From the NCBI GenBank assembly GCA_031292015.1, contig JARLHY010000012.1, forward strand, positions 1 through 63,636: a stretch of DNA of 63,636 bases, read 5' to 3'. This stretch comes from Negativicutes bacterium. Lineage in GTDB: Bacteria > Bacillota_C > Negativicutes > Sporomusales_B > JARLHX01. Position 1 is the first letter of the stretch. Each line of letters starts with the position of its first letter. The notes beneath the pieces are model-generated. The model was not told the origin of the DNA and ran no database searches. It saw only the letters and a list, made by a program, of their open reading frames with translations. The position numbers and the translations under genes are program-made. This document shows positions 52,631 through 61,466 of this stretch, one piece after another.

Positions 52631-53935
52631 ATGGATTGGAAAGAGACCTATAAGGCCAGGTCAGGAGATATAGATCAAGTTTTTAAAAGCGTTAAGGACG
52701 GAGACGTTATTGTAATGAGCGGTGCCACCGCTAGTCCGAACGCCTCTGCAGCCGCGCTGGCAAAACGACTGAGAGACGATGATATCAATCATGTCGTTAT
52801 TATTGTCGGGCTGCCGTTAAGCATTCCGTATCTGGCGGACGATATTAAGCACAAGGTGGAGTTCCGCACGGTGTTTACCTCCGGCGGCGTCCGTAAGCAT
52901 ATCAACGAGGAGTCCGGCGAGTATTTGCCTATCTATCTGAAGGATTGGGGATTCGGAGTCGGCCCTGCGCTGAAACCGGACGTACTGATTGTCACAGTGG
53001 CGCCGCCTGATGATTTCGGCTTTTGTTCCCTTTCCCTGTTTAACTTGTATATTTACCAGGCGATGAAATATGCCAAGCTTACCATTGCCGAGGTCAACCC
53101 CAATTATCCGAGAACTCAGGGAGAGCGCAGCCACTATCATGTATCGGAAATTAACTACTTCGTCGAGTCCAACACCACGCCTTTTGCGCTTCCGAAAGCA
53201 CCGATTGGCCCAATCGAGGAGGCTATTGGCGGATACATTGCCGAATATATTAAGGATGGCGACTGCCTTCAGCTGGGAATCGGCTCTATTCCCGATGCCG
53301 TAGTGAGCTTTTTAAAGGATCGTCAAGATCTTGGTGTTCATACCGAGATGTTTTCCGACGGCATTATGGACTTGTGGAAAGAGGGCGTCGTCACATGTAG
53401 ACGCAAGAACTACCACGAGGGCAAGATAGTCACCGGCTTTGTCATGGGCTCTCTGGAGTTCTATAAGTGGCTGGACAACAATCCGATGATTATGCTGGTT
53501 CCGGGCGAGTACAGCAATGACCCCCTTGTGATCGGGAAAAACGACAACCTGGTCAGTGTCAACTCCTGCGTCGAGGTGGACTTCTTTGGACAGGCATCCT
53601 CCGAGAGCATTGGCGGCAAAATGTTCAGCGGTATCGGCGGTCAGGTGGACTTTGTCCGCGGTGCGTTCAACTCAAAAGGAGGCCGTTCTTTCCTTGCATT
53701 TCCTTCCACCGCCGGAAAGCGCGGGCAACTGATTTCCCGTATCGTGCCCCAGTTGGCGGCTGGTACCCCCGTATCCACGCCTCGAAGCGACGTTGAGTAT
53801 GTGGTTACCGAATATGGCGTTGCAAACCTCCGCTATAAGACCATGCGCCAGCGCGCCCTCGCTCTGATCGAAATCGCACACCCGGATTTCCGTGCTGATC
53901 TAAAAGCACAGTTAGAAAAGATGCCCTGGATCTAA
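52631..53935 (+). CDS. AbfT/Cat1-like acyl-CoA:carboxylate CoA-transferase
   Basis: ATG 52631 (MDWKETYKARSG) aligns with the start of 4-hydroxybutyrate CoA-transferase, so it is preferred over ATG 52622. The 434-residue protein carries QLGIGSIPDAV and the active-site Glu239 in TEMFSDG (E238 in Clostridium aminobutyricum AbfT). FSGIGGQVDFVRGA and VVTEYGVANL follow. It moves CoA from acetyl-CoA or another acyl-CoA onto a carboxylate, presumably to activate the substrate of this cluster. It might also supply 4-hydroxybutyryl-CoA to the dehydratase at 18356. Confidence 0.9.
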   Translation: MDWKETYKARSGDIDQVFKSVKDGDVIVMSGATASPNASAAALAKRLRDDDINHVVIIVGLPLSIPYLADDIKHKVEFRTVFTSGGVRKHINEESGEYLPIYLKDWGFGVGPALKPDVLIVTVAPPDDFGFCSLSLFNLYIYQAMKYAKLTIAEVNPNYPRTQGERSHYHVSEINYFVESNTTPFALPKAPIGPIEEAIGGYIAEYIKDGDCLQLGIGSIPDAVVSFLKDRQDLGVHTEMFSDGIMDLWKEGVVTCRRKNYHEGKIVTGFVMGSLEFYKWLDNNPMIMLVPGEYSNDPLVIGKNDNLVSVNSCVEVDFFGQASSESIGGKMFSGIGGQVDFVRGAFNSKGGRSFLAFPSTAGKRGQLISRIVPQLAAGTPVSTPRSDVEYVVTEYGVANLRYKTMRQRALALIEIAHPDFRADLKAQLEKMPWI

Positions 53936-53979
53936 TTTTTAGCGGAAATAATGCAACAAGGATAATAAGGGAGGTAAGT

Positions 53980-55113
53980 ATGAGTACAACGGATAAATTA
54001 CTGGCAACACAGGAGCTGGAATCTTTTGCGAAAACGTATGAAGATCAGGGGGGCAAAGTGGTCGGGACCTATTGCTGCCATATGCCTGAGGAACTGCTGT
54101 ATGCGGCAAATCTTCTGCCCTATCGACTTCGTGCCACGGGCTGTACCGATGACAGCGAAGCGGAGACCTATTTAAGCTCGTTCAGTTGCAGCTTCGTGCG
54201 CGCATGTCTTCAGCACTTTTTTGACGGAAACCGGGAGTTTTTGGACGGCGTGGTCGGGTCTGATGGCTGTCTGATGGCTCAACGCCTGTACGATACCTGG
54301 AAGCACCTTTATAAGGACGGCCGGTTTTATCATCAGTTCAATACTCCCCGTGTAACCGGACCCAGGGCTGAAAACTATTACCAGACTGAGATTCGGGAAC
54401 TGATAGAGGCTCTGGAGAAATATTATCAGGTCTCGATCACCGATGAGAAGCTCTGGCAGGCCATCGAAGTATACAATCAGACCCGTTCGCTCACCCAACA
54501 GCTGTATGGGCTTTGCAAGGGGAAAGAGCCGCGCGTGACCGGTGAGGAATGCCTTCGCATTATGCTGGCCGCGATGTCCATGCGCAAGGATACGTTCAAC
54601 GAGATGCTCAGCGCATTTCTTGAAGAGGCAAAGCAGCGCAAACCCATCACAAATTACAGAGCGCGGCTCATGCTTGTCGGCAGCGCCATGGACGACCCGG
54701 AGTACGTCAAGCTATTTGAAAATGCAGGCGGGCTGGTTGTCACCGACGTACACTGCTTTGGCAGCAGCTACCAGTGGGATCTGGTGGAGCGCGTCAGTGA
54801 TGATCCCGTGGAGTGTCTGGCAAAAACGTACCTGAACCGCCCGACCTGTCCGCGGATGTGCAATATGCACTCACAGTTCTGCGATCATATCCTGGCCAGA
54901 GCCAAGGAGTATATGGTTGACGGCGTTGTATTCATGCGGATGAAGAACTGCGACGTATGGGGCGGTGAGGGTTACAATGTGCAGGAAATGATGAAGGATG
55001 CCGGAATCCCGCTGCTTGTGCTAGATCGAGAAGAGATCGTTGCAAACGCCGGACAGGTCGGCGTGCGCGCCGAGGCGTTCCTTGAAATGCTTGAACAGGA
55101 GGAGAATAACTAA
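53980..55113 (+). CDS. Benzoyl-CoA reductase / 2-hydroxyacyl-CoA dehydratase superfamily subunit (smaller)
   Basis: The 377-residue protein starts at ATG 53980 after GGGAGG. Family features: VVGTYCCHMPEELLYAANLL near the N-terminus, FSCSFVRACLQ, GVVGSDGCLMAQRLYDTWK, and CPRMCNM near residue 290. These cysteines are candidates for cluster ligands. The size is close to BcrC/BzdN and to HgdB-type subunits. With the next gene it would form the catalytic heterodimer that receives electrons from the BadF-type ATPases. Whether it reduces an aromatic ring or removes a hydroxyl cannot be decided from the sequence. Confidence 0.88.
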   Translation: MSTTDKLLATQELESFAKTYEDQGGKVVGTYCCHMPEELLYAANLLPYRLRATGCTDDSEAETYLSSFSCSFVRACLQHFFDGNREFLDGVVGSDGCLMAQRLYDTWKHLYKDGRFYHQFNTPRVTGPRAENYYQTEIRELIEALEKYYQVSITDEKLWQAIEVYNQTRSLTQQLYGLCKGKEPRVTGEECLRIMLAAMSMRKDTFNEMLSAFLEEAKQRKPITNYRARLMLVGSAMDDPEYVKLFENAGGLVVTDVHCFGSSYQWDLVERVSDDPVECLAKTYLNRPTCPRMCNMHSQFCDHILARAKEYMVDGVVFMRMKNCDVWGGEGYNVQEMMKDAGIPLLVLDREEIVANAGQVGVRAEAFLEMLEQEENN

Positions 55114-56384
55114 TGAGTGAGCAACTTGACCTGGTAAAGCTGATCGCCGATCAGAGCGCAAGTATTGTCGAGTACGCGAAGAAAAAGTATCCGGATAAAG
55201 TGTACATGTTCGAGTTTATGAACAATTATTGGAAGGACGTCATCACTGCAAGAGAGAACAAAAAACCGATCGTGATGTGCGGCGCCAACTTCCCGATGGA
55301 GCTGATCTATGCTCTTGACGCAGTGCCGTTCGTCATAGAACAGGTTCCCACCCGTCTGGCTTCAGGCAAGGAAACCTTCAAGTATATCGACCTGGCGGAG
55401 CAACATATCCCCGCTACCGTGTGCGCTATGGATAAGATATTCTACGGCGCGGCACTTTCCGGTGATTTTCAGTTCACTCCTGACGCATTTGTCTACTGTT
55501 CGCTGCCCTGCGACAACGCCCGGACGGTCTTTCCGCTGCTAGCTGAGCATTATGGGATACCAACCTTCTGCGTCGATACCCCATATCGTAGGGACAAAAC
55601 TGGCTATGATTACATCGCGGAGAATCTCAAAGAGATGTATGAGTTCCTTCAGAAAACTCTTGGCCTAGAGCATGACGAAGAACGCATGGCCCAGGTTATC
55701 CGCAATTCCAACCGTTCGGCCCAGCTTCTGACCGAGTGCAGCAAGCTGAGAAGACTCCAGCCTTGTCCGTTGCCCAGCCGCATGACCATCATGAACGGCA
55801 TGGTTGGTTCTACCATGGGGGCCGCCTATCCGATCAATTATCTGGAAGAGCAGTTGGCGATCGGCCAGAAAGCGGCGGTCCGCCATGAGGGTGTCACTCC
55901 CGGACCCGAGAAGTACCGCATTCTCTGGCTGCAGAATATGGTATGGTCCAATGCGGGCATCATGGATTGGATGGAAACAAAGTATAACGCGGTTTCGGTT
56001 ATGGATGATTTCGGCTTCCAGACGGACTACGTGGTATCCAATCCGTACGATATGGAGGAGGTCTTTTACGTTCTGAGCCAGCGCGCCTTGGGGTATCCGA
56101 TGGTACACGGCGCCTGTGGGCCTGCGGAAAAATACGTGGAGATGACCGAAGCCTGCATGGAGGATTACAGCATCAATCTGGGCATTTATGCCGGACATGT
56201 CGGCTGTAAGCACACCTGGGCTTCCGCCAAGATCATTTCCGATCTGGTAAAGAACAAGTACAATGCCCCGGTGCTTACGTTCGATCTGGATTCCTTGGAT
56301 ATCCGTTATAAGTCCACGGATGAGATCAAGCAGATCATAACGGAGTTTATGGAGACGCTGGAATCCAGCGAAAAGCAGGCCTGA
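55113..56384 (+). CDS. Benzoyl-CoA reductase / 2-hydroxyacyl-CoA dehydratase superfamily subunit (larger)
   Basis: Its ATG overlaps the stop of the preceding gene by one base (TAATG), a sign of coupled translation. The 423-residue protein has PIVMCGANFPMELIYALDAVP, then PATVCAMDK, YCSLPCDNAR and a C-terminal HVGCKHTWAS. The length and the MELIYALD-type start resemble BcrB/BzdO more than the shorter dehydratase subunits. The two subunits are related but clearly different, as expected for a heterodimer with separate cluster sites. Confidence 0.88.
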   Translation: MSEQLDLVKLIADQSASIVEYAKKKYPDKVYMFEFMNNYWKDVITARENKKPIVMCGANFPMELIYALDAVPFVIEQVPTRLASGKETFKYIDLAEQHIPATVCAMDKIFYGAALSGDFQFTPDAFVYCSLPCDNARTVFPLLAEHYGIPTFCVDTPYRRDKTGYDYIAENLKEMYEFLQKTLGLEHDEERMAQVIRNSNRSAQLLTECSKLRRLQPCPLPSRMTIMNGMVGSTMGAAYPINYLEEQLAIGQKAAVRHEGVTPGPEKYRILWLQNMVWSNAGIMDWMETKYNAVSVMDDFGFQTDYVVSNPYDMEEVFYVLSQRALGYPMVHGACGPAEKYVEMTEACMEDYSINLGIYAGHVGCKHTWASAKIISDLVKNKYNAPVLTFDLDSLDIRYKSTDEIKQIITEFMETLESSEKQA

Positions 56385-56438
56385 GCATCCGCTTTGTCAG
56401 GGGGAAGGCCATATCGATCAAGTGAAGGAGGTAGCAGT

Positions 56439-57206
56439 ATGAGAGAAATCAAATCGATTGCGATTACCGGCAAGGGCGGTACAGGAAAGACAATGCTTGC
56501 CACAATTATGATACGGCTGCTTGCAGAACGATACCATGGAGGCGTACTCGCTATCGATGCCGATTCCGCTATGAGCCTTCCGTATACCCTCGGTATCCCG
56601 GTGCAGCAAACAGTCAGTCGCCTGCGCAAAGAAGTCATCGGTCCCGGCCAATTACGCGATAAAATGAAAAGTCAGGACCTGAGCACTTGGATGGGCTCTA
56701 TCCTTGCCCATGGCGATGGATTTGATCTTTTGACCATGGGGCGCCCGGAGGAGCCTGGTTGTTTCTGCGCAGTCAACGAGCTGTTGCGCTATGCGATTGA
56801 CGCACTGATAAACTCCTACAAGATCACAGTCATTGATGGCGAGGCGGGTCCTGAACAGTTGAATCGCCGAGTTCTCAAGAGCATCGACGTTTTGCTCGTC
56901 GTCTCAGACATGTCAGCCAGAAGCTTGAGTACCGCAAAAGGAATTATCGACGTGGCCCGCGCGCAAGAGAGCGGTATTGAGGTCAAAAGAGCTGGACTGG
57001 TCCTCAATCGAGTACTCAATGATCATCCGTTGGAGGAATTGGTGCAAAAAACCGGTCTTGAAATTTTCGGCAGCATTCCCGAAGACAAGACTCTCAACGA
57101 GTTTGACCGAGAAGGAAGGCCCTTGCTTGAATTGCCAAGACAATCTCCGAGTGTGACGGCGATAGAGAAACTGTGTCAGATGCTGCTGTCGGATGAAATA
57201 ATATAA
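56439..57206 (+). CDS. CooC-type MinD/ParA-like ATPase
   Basis: ATG 56439 is six bases after AAGGAGGT. The 255-residue protein has the deviant Walker A KGGTGKT (12-18), and MGRPEEPGCFCAVNELLRYA with Cys108-Phe-Cys110, matching the CxC metal site of CooC/AcsF nickel-insertion ATPases. The final segment FGSIPEDKTLNEFDREGRPL is also CooC-like. CooC proteins mature the nickel cluster of CO dehydrogenase, but no such gene is in the window. Its place 54 bp after the reductase/dehydratase subunits suggests it serves that complex. That is inference and unusual for this superfamily. Confidence 0.88.
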   Translation: MREIKSIAITGKGGTGKTMLATIMIRLLAERYHGGVLAIDADSAMSLPYTLGIPVQQTVSRLRKEVIGPGQLRDKMKSQDLSTWMGSILAHGDGFDLLTMGRPEEPGCFCAVNELLRYAIDALINSYKITVIDGEAGPEQLNRRVLKSIDVLLVVSDMSARSLSTAKGIIDVARAQESGIEVKRAGLVLNRVLNDHPLEELVQKTGLEIFGSIPEDKTLNEFDREGRPLLELPRQSPSVTAIEKLCQMLLSDEII

Positions 57207-57217
57207 ATCCAGACTTT

Positions 57218-57247
57218 TTTCAGGTGGAGTTTTAACTCCATCTGAAA
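57218..57247. terminator. Hairpin after the CooC-like gene
   Basis: TTTCAGGTGGAGTT pairs with AACTCCATCTGAAA with one G-U pair and almost no loop. It is strong but lacks a clear T-tract. Confidence 0.6.
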
Positions 57248-57267
57248 CTTAGTCGAATTTACTTCGC

Positions 57268-57319
57268 GCTACAGCCTGTTTATCCCGACCTAAGAGGGCG
57301 GAGTTTTACAGGCTGTAGC
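57268..57319. repeat. 12-bp perfect inverted repeat
   Basis: GCTACAGCCTGT (57268-57279) and ACAGGCTGTAGC (57308-57319) are separated by 28 bases. It lies between the CooC-like gene and the HMA gene and may be an operator, a terminator or a remnant of a mobile element. Confidence 0.7.
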
Positions 57320-57428
57320 AGGACGAAGCATTCTGTCAAACTGATTGAATTTGACCCATGCGCGCGTTTGTAGAAAAAAGAAAACCAATATTTTCCGGAA
57401 AATAAGAAAAAATGGCGGGTGAGTACAG

Positions 57429-57716
57429 ATGTGTGAAGCATGCAATTGTGGGTCGTTGCCTAATGAAAAACAAGTTGCAATAAATATCGGGGGTATTCAT
57501 TCAGCAGACTGTGTGGAACAGATTGAAAAAATTCTTTCGCGTTTGATAGGCATAACACATGTTCACGTTCACGCAAGCAACGGGCGAACTTGGATAACTT
57601 ATAATCCTTCTTACATATCGATGGAAGAAATAGGAGAGCAATTGGAATTAGCCGGATATAAATTGAACGCTGATTTGAAATTAAAAGACCGCATACTCAG
57701 TTGGTTTACATCGTAA
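57429..57716 (+). CDS. HMA-like domain protein with only one of the two metal cysteines
   Basis: The 95-residue product from ATG 57429 begins with a Cys cluster (MCEACNCG). A heavy-metal-associated ferredoxin-like fold follows (KQVAINIGGIHSADCVEQIEKI ... split as VAINIGGIHSADC and VEQIEKIL; then GITHVHVHAS and EIGEQLELAGYKL). The usual GMTCxxC loop is GIHSADC here, so the first Cys is Ser. The ribosome binding site is poor (GGCGGGTGAG). A metal-delivery role for the upstream cluster is possible but not shown. The gene is A/T-rich and is the last one in the block. Confidence 0.7.
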   Translation: MCEACNCGSLPNEKQVAINIGGIHSADCVEQIEKILSRLIGITHVHVHASNGRTWITYNPSYISMEEIGEQLELAGYKLNADLKLKDRILSWFTS

Positions 57717-58246
57717 AGATCGTGCGGTTGAGGGATGTTCTGACTGAACAGTCATTATTGAAACCTACGTATGATTGGGATTGGTCGCTTTTATCATGCA
57801 CGGTTGCTCTCTTTGACTGTTCTTTTTAGTCCGTGGTGTTACATTTGATGTGGTCAAGCGAAAGCGGACACATGAAATAGCAAGAATCAAGCAAAAAAAA
57901 TTCGATTAGAGTGGATACAGTTACCCTCTTTGCTTGCATAATTATAAGGCAAATAGTCTAGTGATTTCGGTAGTCTTATAGATCCAAATTCGACTGTCGG
58001 CAATATTGTGGTTCTAAATCGAATAGAAGCATAAGTTATAAGCCTTATAAAAGCAGGGCTTTGGCGGCAGAATTATGGTTTCCGTTATGGCAATAATATA
58101 GGTAAAGTTGCATAATGCTGCTTTCGGCAAACCGCCTGGTTTTGTTTTAGCGCGACGGCGAGGCGTTTAAGGCCAAAAAGTGGTGGAATACTTGCGGCAG
58201 CCGGACCACGACAACTTTTCTGCCAACAAATGCAAGGCAGAACAGG
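57717..58246. other. A/T-rich intergenic region, right edge of the accessory block
   Basis: About 530 bp without a convincing gene, A/T-rich up to about 58080 and more balanced after. I saw no direct repeat of the tRNA-Ser 3' end here that would mark an attachment site. Confidence 0.5.
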
Positions 58247-58275
58247 TTGACAATACGCCGCCGACGAGGTACAAT
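58247..58275 (+). promoter_or_regulatory. Sigma-A promoter of tRNA-Ser(GGA)
   Basis: TTGACA (58247-58252), 17 bases, TACAAT (58270-58275), 65 bases before the tRNA. The SRP RNA may be on the same transcript. Confidence 0.85.
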
Positions 58276-58340
58276 AATATTCGCGGTTTTAGGGATTTTG
58301 TCTGATAAAACCAAGATGATTATCTGAGTGTAGAGCATGC

Positions 58341-58430
58341 GGAGAGGTGTCCGAGTGGTCGAAGGAGCATGATTGGAAATCATGTGTACGGGCAACTGTA
58401 CCGAGGGTTCGAATCCCTCTCTCTCCGCCA
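58341..58430 (+). tRNA. tRNA-Ser(GGA)
   Basis: 90 nt with CCA encoded. Acceptor GGAGAGG, anticodon loop TTGGAAA between CATGA and TCATG, long variable arm. Its first 25 bases equal those of tRNA-Ser(CGA) at 42669 except for a single base. Confidence 0.96.
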
Positions 58431-58451
58431 TAACATTTTAAGAGTTTTTAA

Positions 58452-58587
58452 GGTCGGACCACGGTAGATGCTGTTGGGTCTCGCGCAATAGGAACTCATG
58501 AACCCCGCCAGGTCCGGAAGGAAGCAACGGTAAGTGACAATTCTTATGTGCCGCGAGGCGGCCTGATAGGGCTACCGTGGCCCGACG
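58452..58587 (+). ncRNA. ffs: Signal recognition particle RNA
   Basis: The apical SRP signature CAGGTCCGGAAGGAAGCAAC is at 58509-58528. The ends close by a long helix: CCACGGTAG near 58459 with CTACCGTGG near 58572, extended by GTCGG/CCGAC. About 135 nt, so closer to the small 4.5S type than to the 270-nt Bacillus form. It binds Ffh for co-translational targeting. Confidence 0.93.
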
Positions 58588-58602
58588 TTAAAAACGGGAT
58601 GC

Positions 58603-58629
58603 AGCAGCCGGAAAACAGGCTGCTTTTTT
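58603..58629 (+). terminator. Intrinsic terminator of the SRP RNA
   Basis: AGCAGCC (58603-58609) pairs with GGCTGCT (58618-58624), followed by TTTTT. Confidence 0.92.
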
Positions 58630-58745
58630 GCTATTTCACTGTTATTCAATTGTCATGGACTAGAGGGAATGGACAGGCTGATGTGGAATACATCGGATTG
58701 TCGATGATTTCGGCATAGCCTGTCGCAGAAGGAGACCTTGCAATT

Positions 58746-60443
58746 ATGGCTTATGTGGCGTTATACCGTCAGTGGCGGCCGCAGGATTTCGACAATCTGA
58801 TTGGGCAGGAGCATATCAGTATCACGCTGAAGAATGCCCTGGCTACCGACCGGATCGCCCACGCGTATCTGTTCTCCGGTCCGCGGGGCACAGGCAAGAC
58901 CAGTACTGCCAAGATACTGGCCAAAGCGCTGAATTGTGTCGACGGGCCGACGGCGACGCCCTGCAACCACTGCCCGAATTGCGAAAAGATCACTGCCGGC
59001 ATATCGATGGATGTGTTCGAGATTGACGCCGCTTCCAACCGCGGTATTGACGAGATCCGCGACCTCCGGGAAGCGGTGAAGTTCGCGCCGGTGGACGGCC
59101 GGTACAAAGTATATATCATTGATGAAGTACATATGTTAACGACAGAGGCCTTTAACGCCCTGCTGAAGACGCTGGAGGAACCGCCGGCCCACGTGGTTTT
59201 TGTTCTGGCTACCACTGAGCCGCACAAGATTCCGGCCACCATCCATTCCCGCTGTCAGCGCTATGACTTCAGGCGGATCGCGGTCGGGGAGATCGAGCGC
59301 CGCCTGGCTGATGTCGCCGCCAGCAGCGGACTTAAGGTGACGGCAGAGGCGCTGCATCTTATCGCGGTGCACGCCGACGGTGGTCTGCGGGACGCTCTCA
59401 GCATTCTTGATCAGTGCACGGCACTGGATGAAGAGACGATCACGGCCGAGGCGGTACGAAATCTGTTGGGGCTGGTCGGCCATGAATGGGTGTGGAAGCT
59501 GACTGATCTGATGGCGGACCGTGACGCCGCAGGAGTTCTGCTCGCGCTGGATGAACTGGTCACTCTGGGGAAGGATGTTCGGCAGGTACTGCTGGAACTG
59601 GCGCTGCACGCCCGGAGCCTGATGCTGTTCAAGGCTGAGGCTGCCGGCGTGGAAATGTACAGCGAAGACCGCGCGGTGCTGGCGGCTCAGAGCGCCAAGT
59701 TTTCCCATGATGAACTGGTGAAGATGATTCAGGGACTCCAGACGGCTGCCAATGAAGCCAAATGGGCGGTGGAACCGCGCATTACGGCCGAGATGGCGCT
59801 GCTTGCAATAAGCCGCCGCGGCGCCGGCGAGGACCTTGCGGCTCTGGCGGCGCGGGTGGCGGCGCTGGAAGCGGCTCTGGCCGGCGGGGGGGCGAAAAAA
59901 GTCGTTCGCCCGGAAATCGAACAAAAGCCGCTGCACAAACCTGTAGAGAGCTTGCGCGAGCCGGAACGCCCCGGAAAAGTGGGCGGATATCAACCCAAGC
60001 CGGAGCAGCCCAAGCAAGAGCAACTCGCGCCGGAACCGTCCGGACGCCCTGCTCCGCCGATCAATCTCACCCATCAGGAAATATGGGATGAGGTGCTGAA
60101 GGATCTCTTGGCGAGCGGAAAACGTTCGGTGCATGCCTGCGTTTCCCAGGGACAACTGACGGGATTGACGGATAACCAGGCCAATATAGTGTTTTCTTCG
60201 TCTTTTGCCAAAGAGCGAAGTGAAAAGGAAGACTACCGCGCCATCATCGAGAAGATACTGGCCCATATACTCAGCCGGACGGTCAGGCTCAGCTGTATGC
60301 TGACGCCGGCCGGGGGGAGCAAGGAACCGGCCCCGCCTGCCGCCGCGCCCGGCGGAGACGCGAAACACCCGGCTTTGAATCAGGCGATCAAGATGTTTGG
60401 CGGCACGGTGATAAAAGAAGATAAAGTTGAGGGGGAATCATAA
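58746..60443 (+). CDS. dnaX: DNA polymerase III subunits gamma/tau
   Basis: The 565-residue clamp-loader ATPase has the P-loop GPRGTGKTSTAK from residue 45, the zinc module cysteines C64, C73, C76 and C79 (CNHCPNC), IDEVHML, and SRC in HSRCQRYDF. The C-terminal third is a Pro/Glu-rich linker and a tau-like domain. I saw no clear slippery heptamer that would also give a short gamma form, but did not search exhaustively. ATG 58746 follows GAAGGAG. It heads the dnaX-ebfC-recR operon and overlaps ebfC by one base. Confidence 0.96.
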   Translation: MAYVALYRQWRPQDFDNLIGQEHISITLKNALATDRIAHAYLFSGPRGTGKTSTAKILAKALNCVDGPTATPCNHCPNCEKITAGISMDVFEIDAASNRGIDEIRDLREAVKFAPVDGRYKVYIIDEVHMLTTEAFNALLKTLEEPPAHVVFVLATTEPHKIPATIHSRCQRYDFRRIAVGEIERRLADVAASSGLKVTAEALHLIAVHADGGLRDALSILDQCTALDEETITAEAVRNLLGLVGHEWVWKLTDLMADRDAAGVLLALDELVTLGKDVRQVLLELALHARSLMLFKAEAAGVEMYSEDRAVLAAQSAKFSHDELVKMIQGLQTAANEAKWAVEPRITAEMALLAISRRGAGEDLAALAARVAALEAALAGGGAKKVVRPEIEQKPLHKPVESLREPERPGKVGGYQPKPEQPKQEQLAPEPSGRPAPPINLTHQEIWDEVLKDLLASGKRSVHACVSQGQLTGLTDNQANIVFSSSFAKERSEKEDYRAIIEKILAHILSRTVRLSCMLTPAGGSKEPAPPAAAPGGDAKHPALNQAIKMFGGTVIKEDKVEGES

Positions 60444-60766
60444 TGTTTGGTAATATGGGGAATATGGGCAACATGATGAAAAAGGTGCAGAAGCTGCAGG
60501 AAGATATGGCGAAACTGCAGGAGGAACTCAAGGCCCGGACGCTGGATGCCACCGCCGGGGGCGGGGTTGTCAAGGTTGTCATTAACGGTGAGAAGCAACT
60601 GTTGTCGGTGAAGATCGATCCGGCGGCGGTGGATCCGGAAGACACCGAAATGCTGGAGGATTTGATTCTGGCGGCGGTGAATGAGGCGATCAAGAAGGTC
60701 GACGATATGATGGCCCAGGAGATGGGCAAATTGACCGGTGGTCTGAAACTGCCTGGCATGTTTTAA
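60443..60766 (+). CDS. ebfC: Nucleoid-associated protein EbfC/YbaB family
   Basis: The 107-residue protein has a Met-rich start ([20 protein letters not shown]), helix, and the central [22 protein letters not shown] typical of YbaB/EbfC (given here only as recognisable blocks [13 protein letters not shown] and QLLSVKIDP). It binds DNA as a dimer. Its ATG overlaps the dnaX stop, and recR follows after 5 bp, the standard arrangement. Confidence 0.95.
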   Translation: MFGNMGNMGNMMKKVQKLQEDMAKLQEELKARTLDATAGGGVVKVVINGEKQLLSVKIDPAAVDPEDTEMLEDLILAAVNEAIKKVDDMMAQEMGKLTGGLKLPGMF

Positions 60767-60771
60767 ACGTC

Positions 60772-61368
60772 ATGCAGCATATTGCGCCACTCACCAAACT
60801 TGTGGAACAGTTCCGGCGTCTGCCGGGGATCGGTCCCAAATCGGCCGCCCGGCTGGCCTACTATATTCTGTCCATGGAAAAAGAGCAGGTCGGGGCTTTG
60901 GCTGAGGCTATCGTTGACGCCAAAGAGAAGATCGGCTATTGCTCGGTATGTTTCAATCTGACTGACTGCAATCCTTGCCGCATTTGCCAGAGCACCGAGC
61001 GTGACGCGGCTATGGTCTGCGTGGTGGAGGAACCCCGCGACGTGGCGGCCATGGAGCGGACCCGCGAGTTTCGGGGACTGTATCATGTGCTGCACGGGTC
61101 GCTGTCGCCGCTGGATGGCGTCGGCCCGGAGGAACTGCGGCTGAAAGAGCTATTGGCCCGTCTGCAGGATGGCCGGGTTACAGAAGTGATTATGGCAACC
61201 AACCCGGATGTGGAGGGTGAGGCTACCGCGATGTACACCGCTCGCCTGCTGAAGCCGCTGGGCATCAAAGTGACCCGGATCGGGCACGGACTGCCGATGG
61301 GGGGCGACCTGGAATACGCCGATGAGGTAACTCTGTCCAAGGCACTGGAAAACCGCCGCGAAATGTAA
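60772..61368 (+). CDS. recR: Recombination protein RecR
   Basis: The 198-residue protein has the helix-hairpin-helix [15 protein letters not shown], a C4 zinc finger ([16 protein letters not shown]), a Toprim domain ([10 protein letters not shown]) and the final [16 protein letters not shown]. It works with RecF/RecO in gap repair. ATG 60772 has no strong site and probably depends on coupling with ebfC. Confidence 0.96.
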   Translation: MQHIAPLTKLVEQFRRLPGIGPKSAARLAYYILSMEKEQVGALAEAIVDAKEKIGYCSVCFNLTDCNPCRICQSTERDAAMVCVVEEPRDVAAMERTREFRGLYHVLHGSLSPLDGVGPEELRLKELLARLQDGRVTEVIMATNPDVEGEATAMYTARLLKPLGIKVTRIGHGLPMGGDLEYADEVTLSKALENRREM

Positions 61369-61466
61369 CAAAACTTGATGGATAATGATAGACTGATATA
61401 GCGTTTTGGCAGATACGGTTTATTTTCCCTTCTGATTGGCAATACTAACAGCAGGAGGGGATAAGA

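Noticed and set aside
53980..56384. Calling the cluster a benzoyl-CoA reductase outright
   Set aside because: Subunit number and size fit, but the rest of the benzoyl-CoA pathway is absent and dehydratases share the same folds.
42759..58340. Prophage or integrative element
   Set aside because: No integrase, recombinase, structural or conjugation gene and no clear attachment-site repeat; only accessory metabolic genes and debris.
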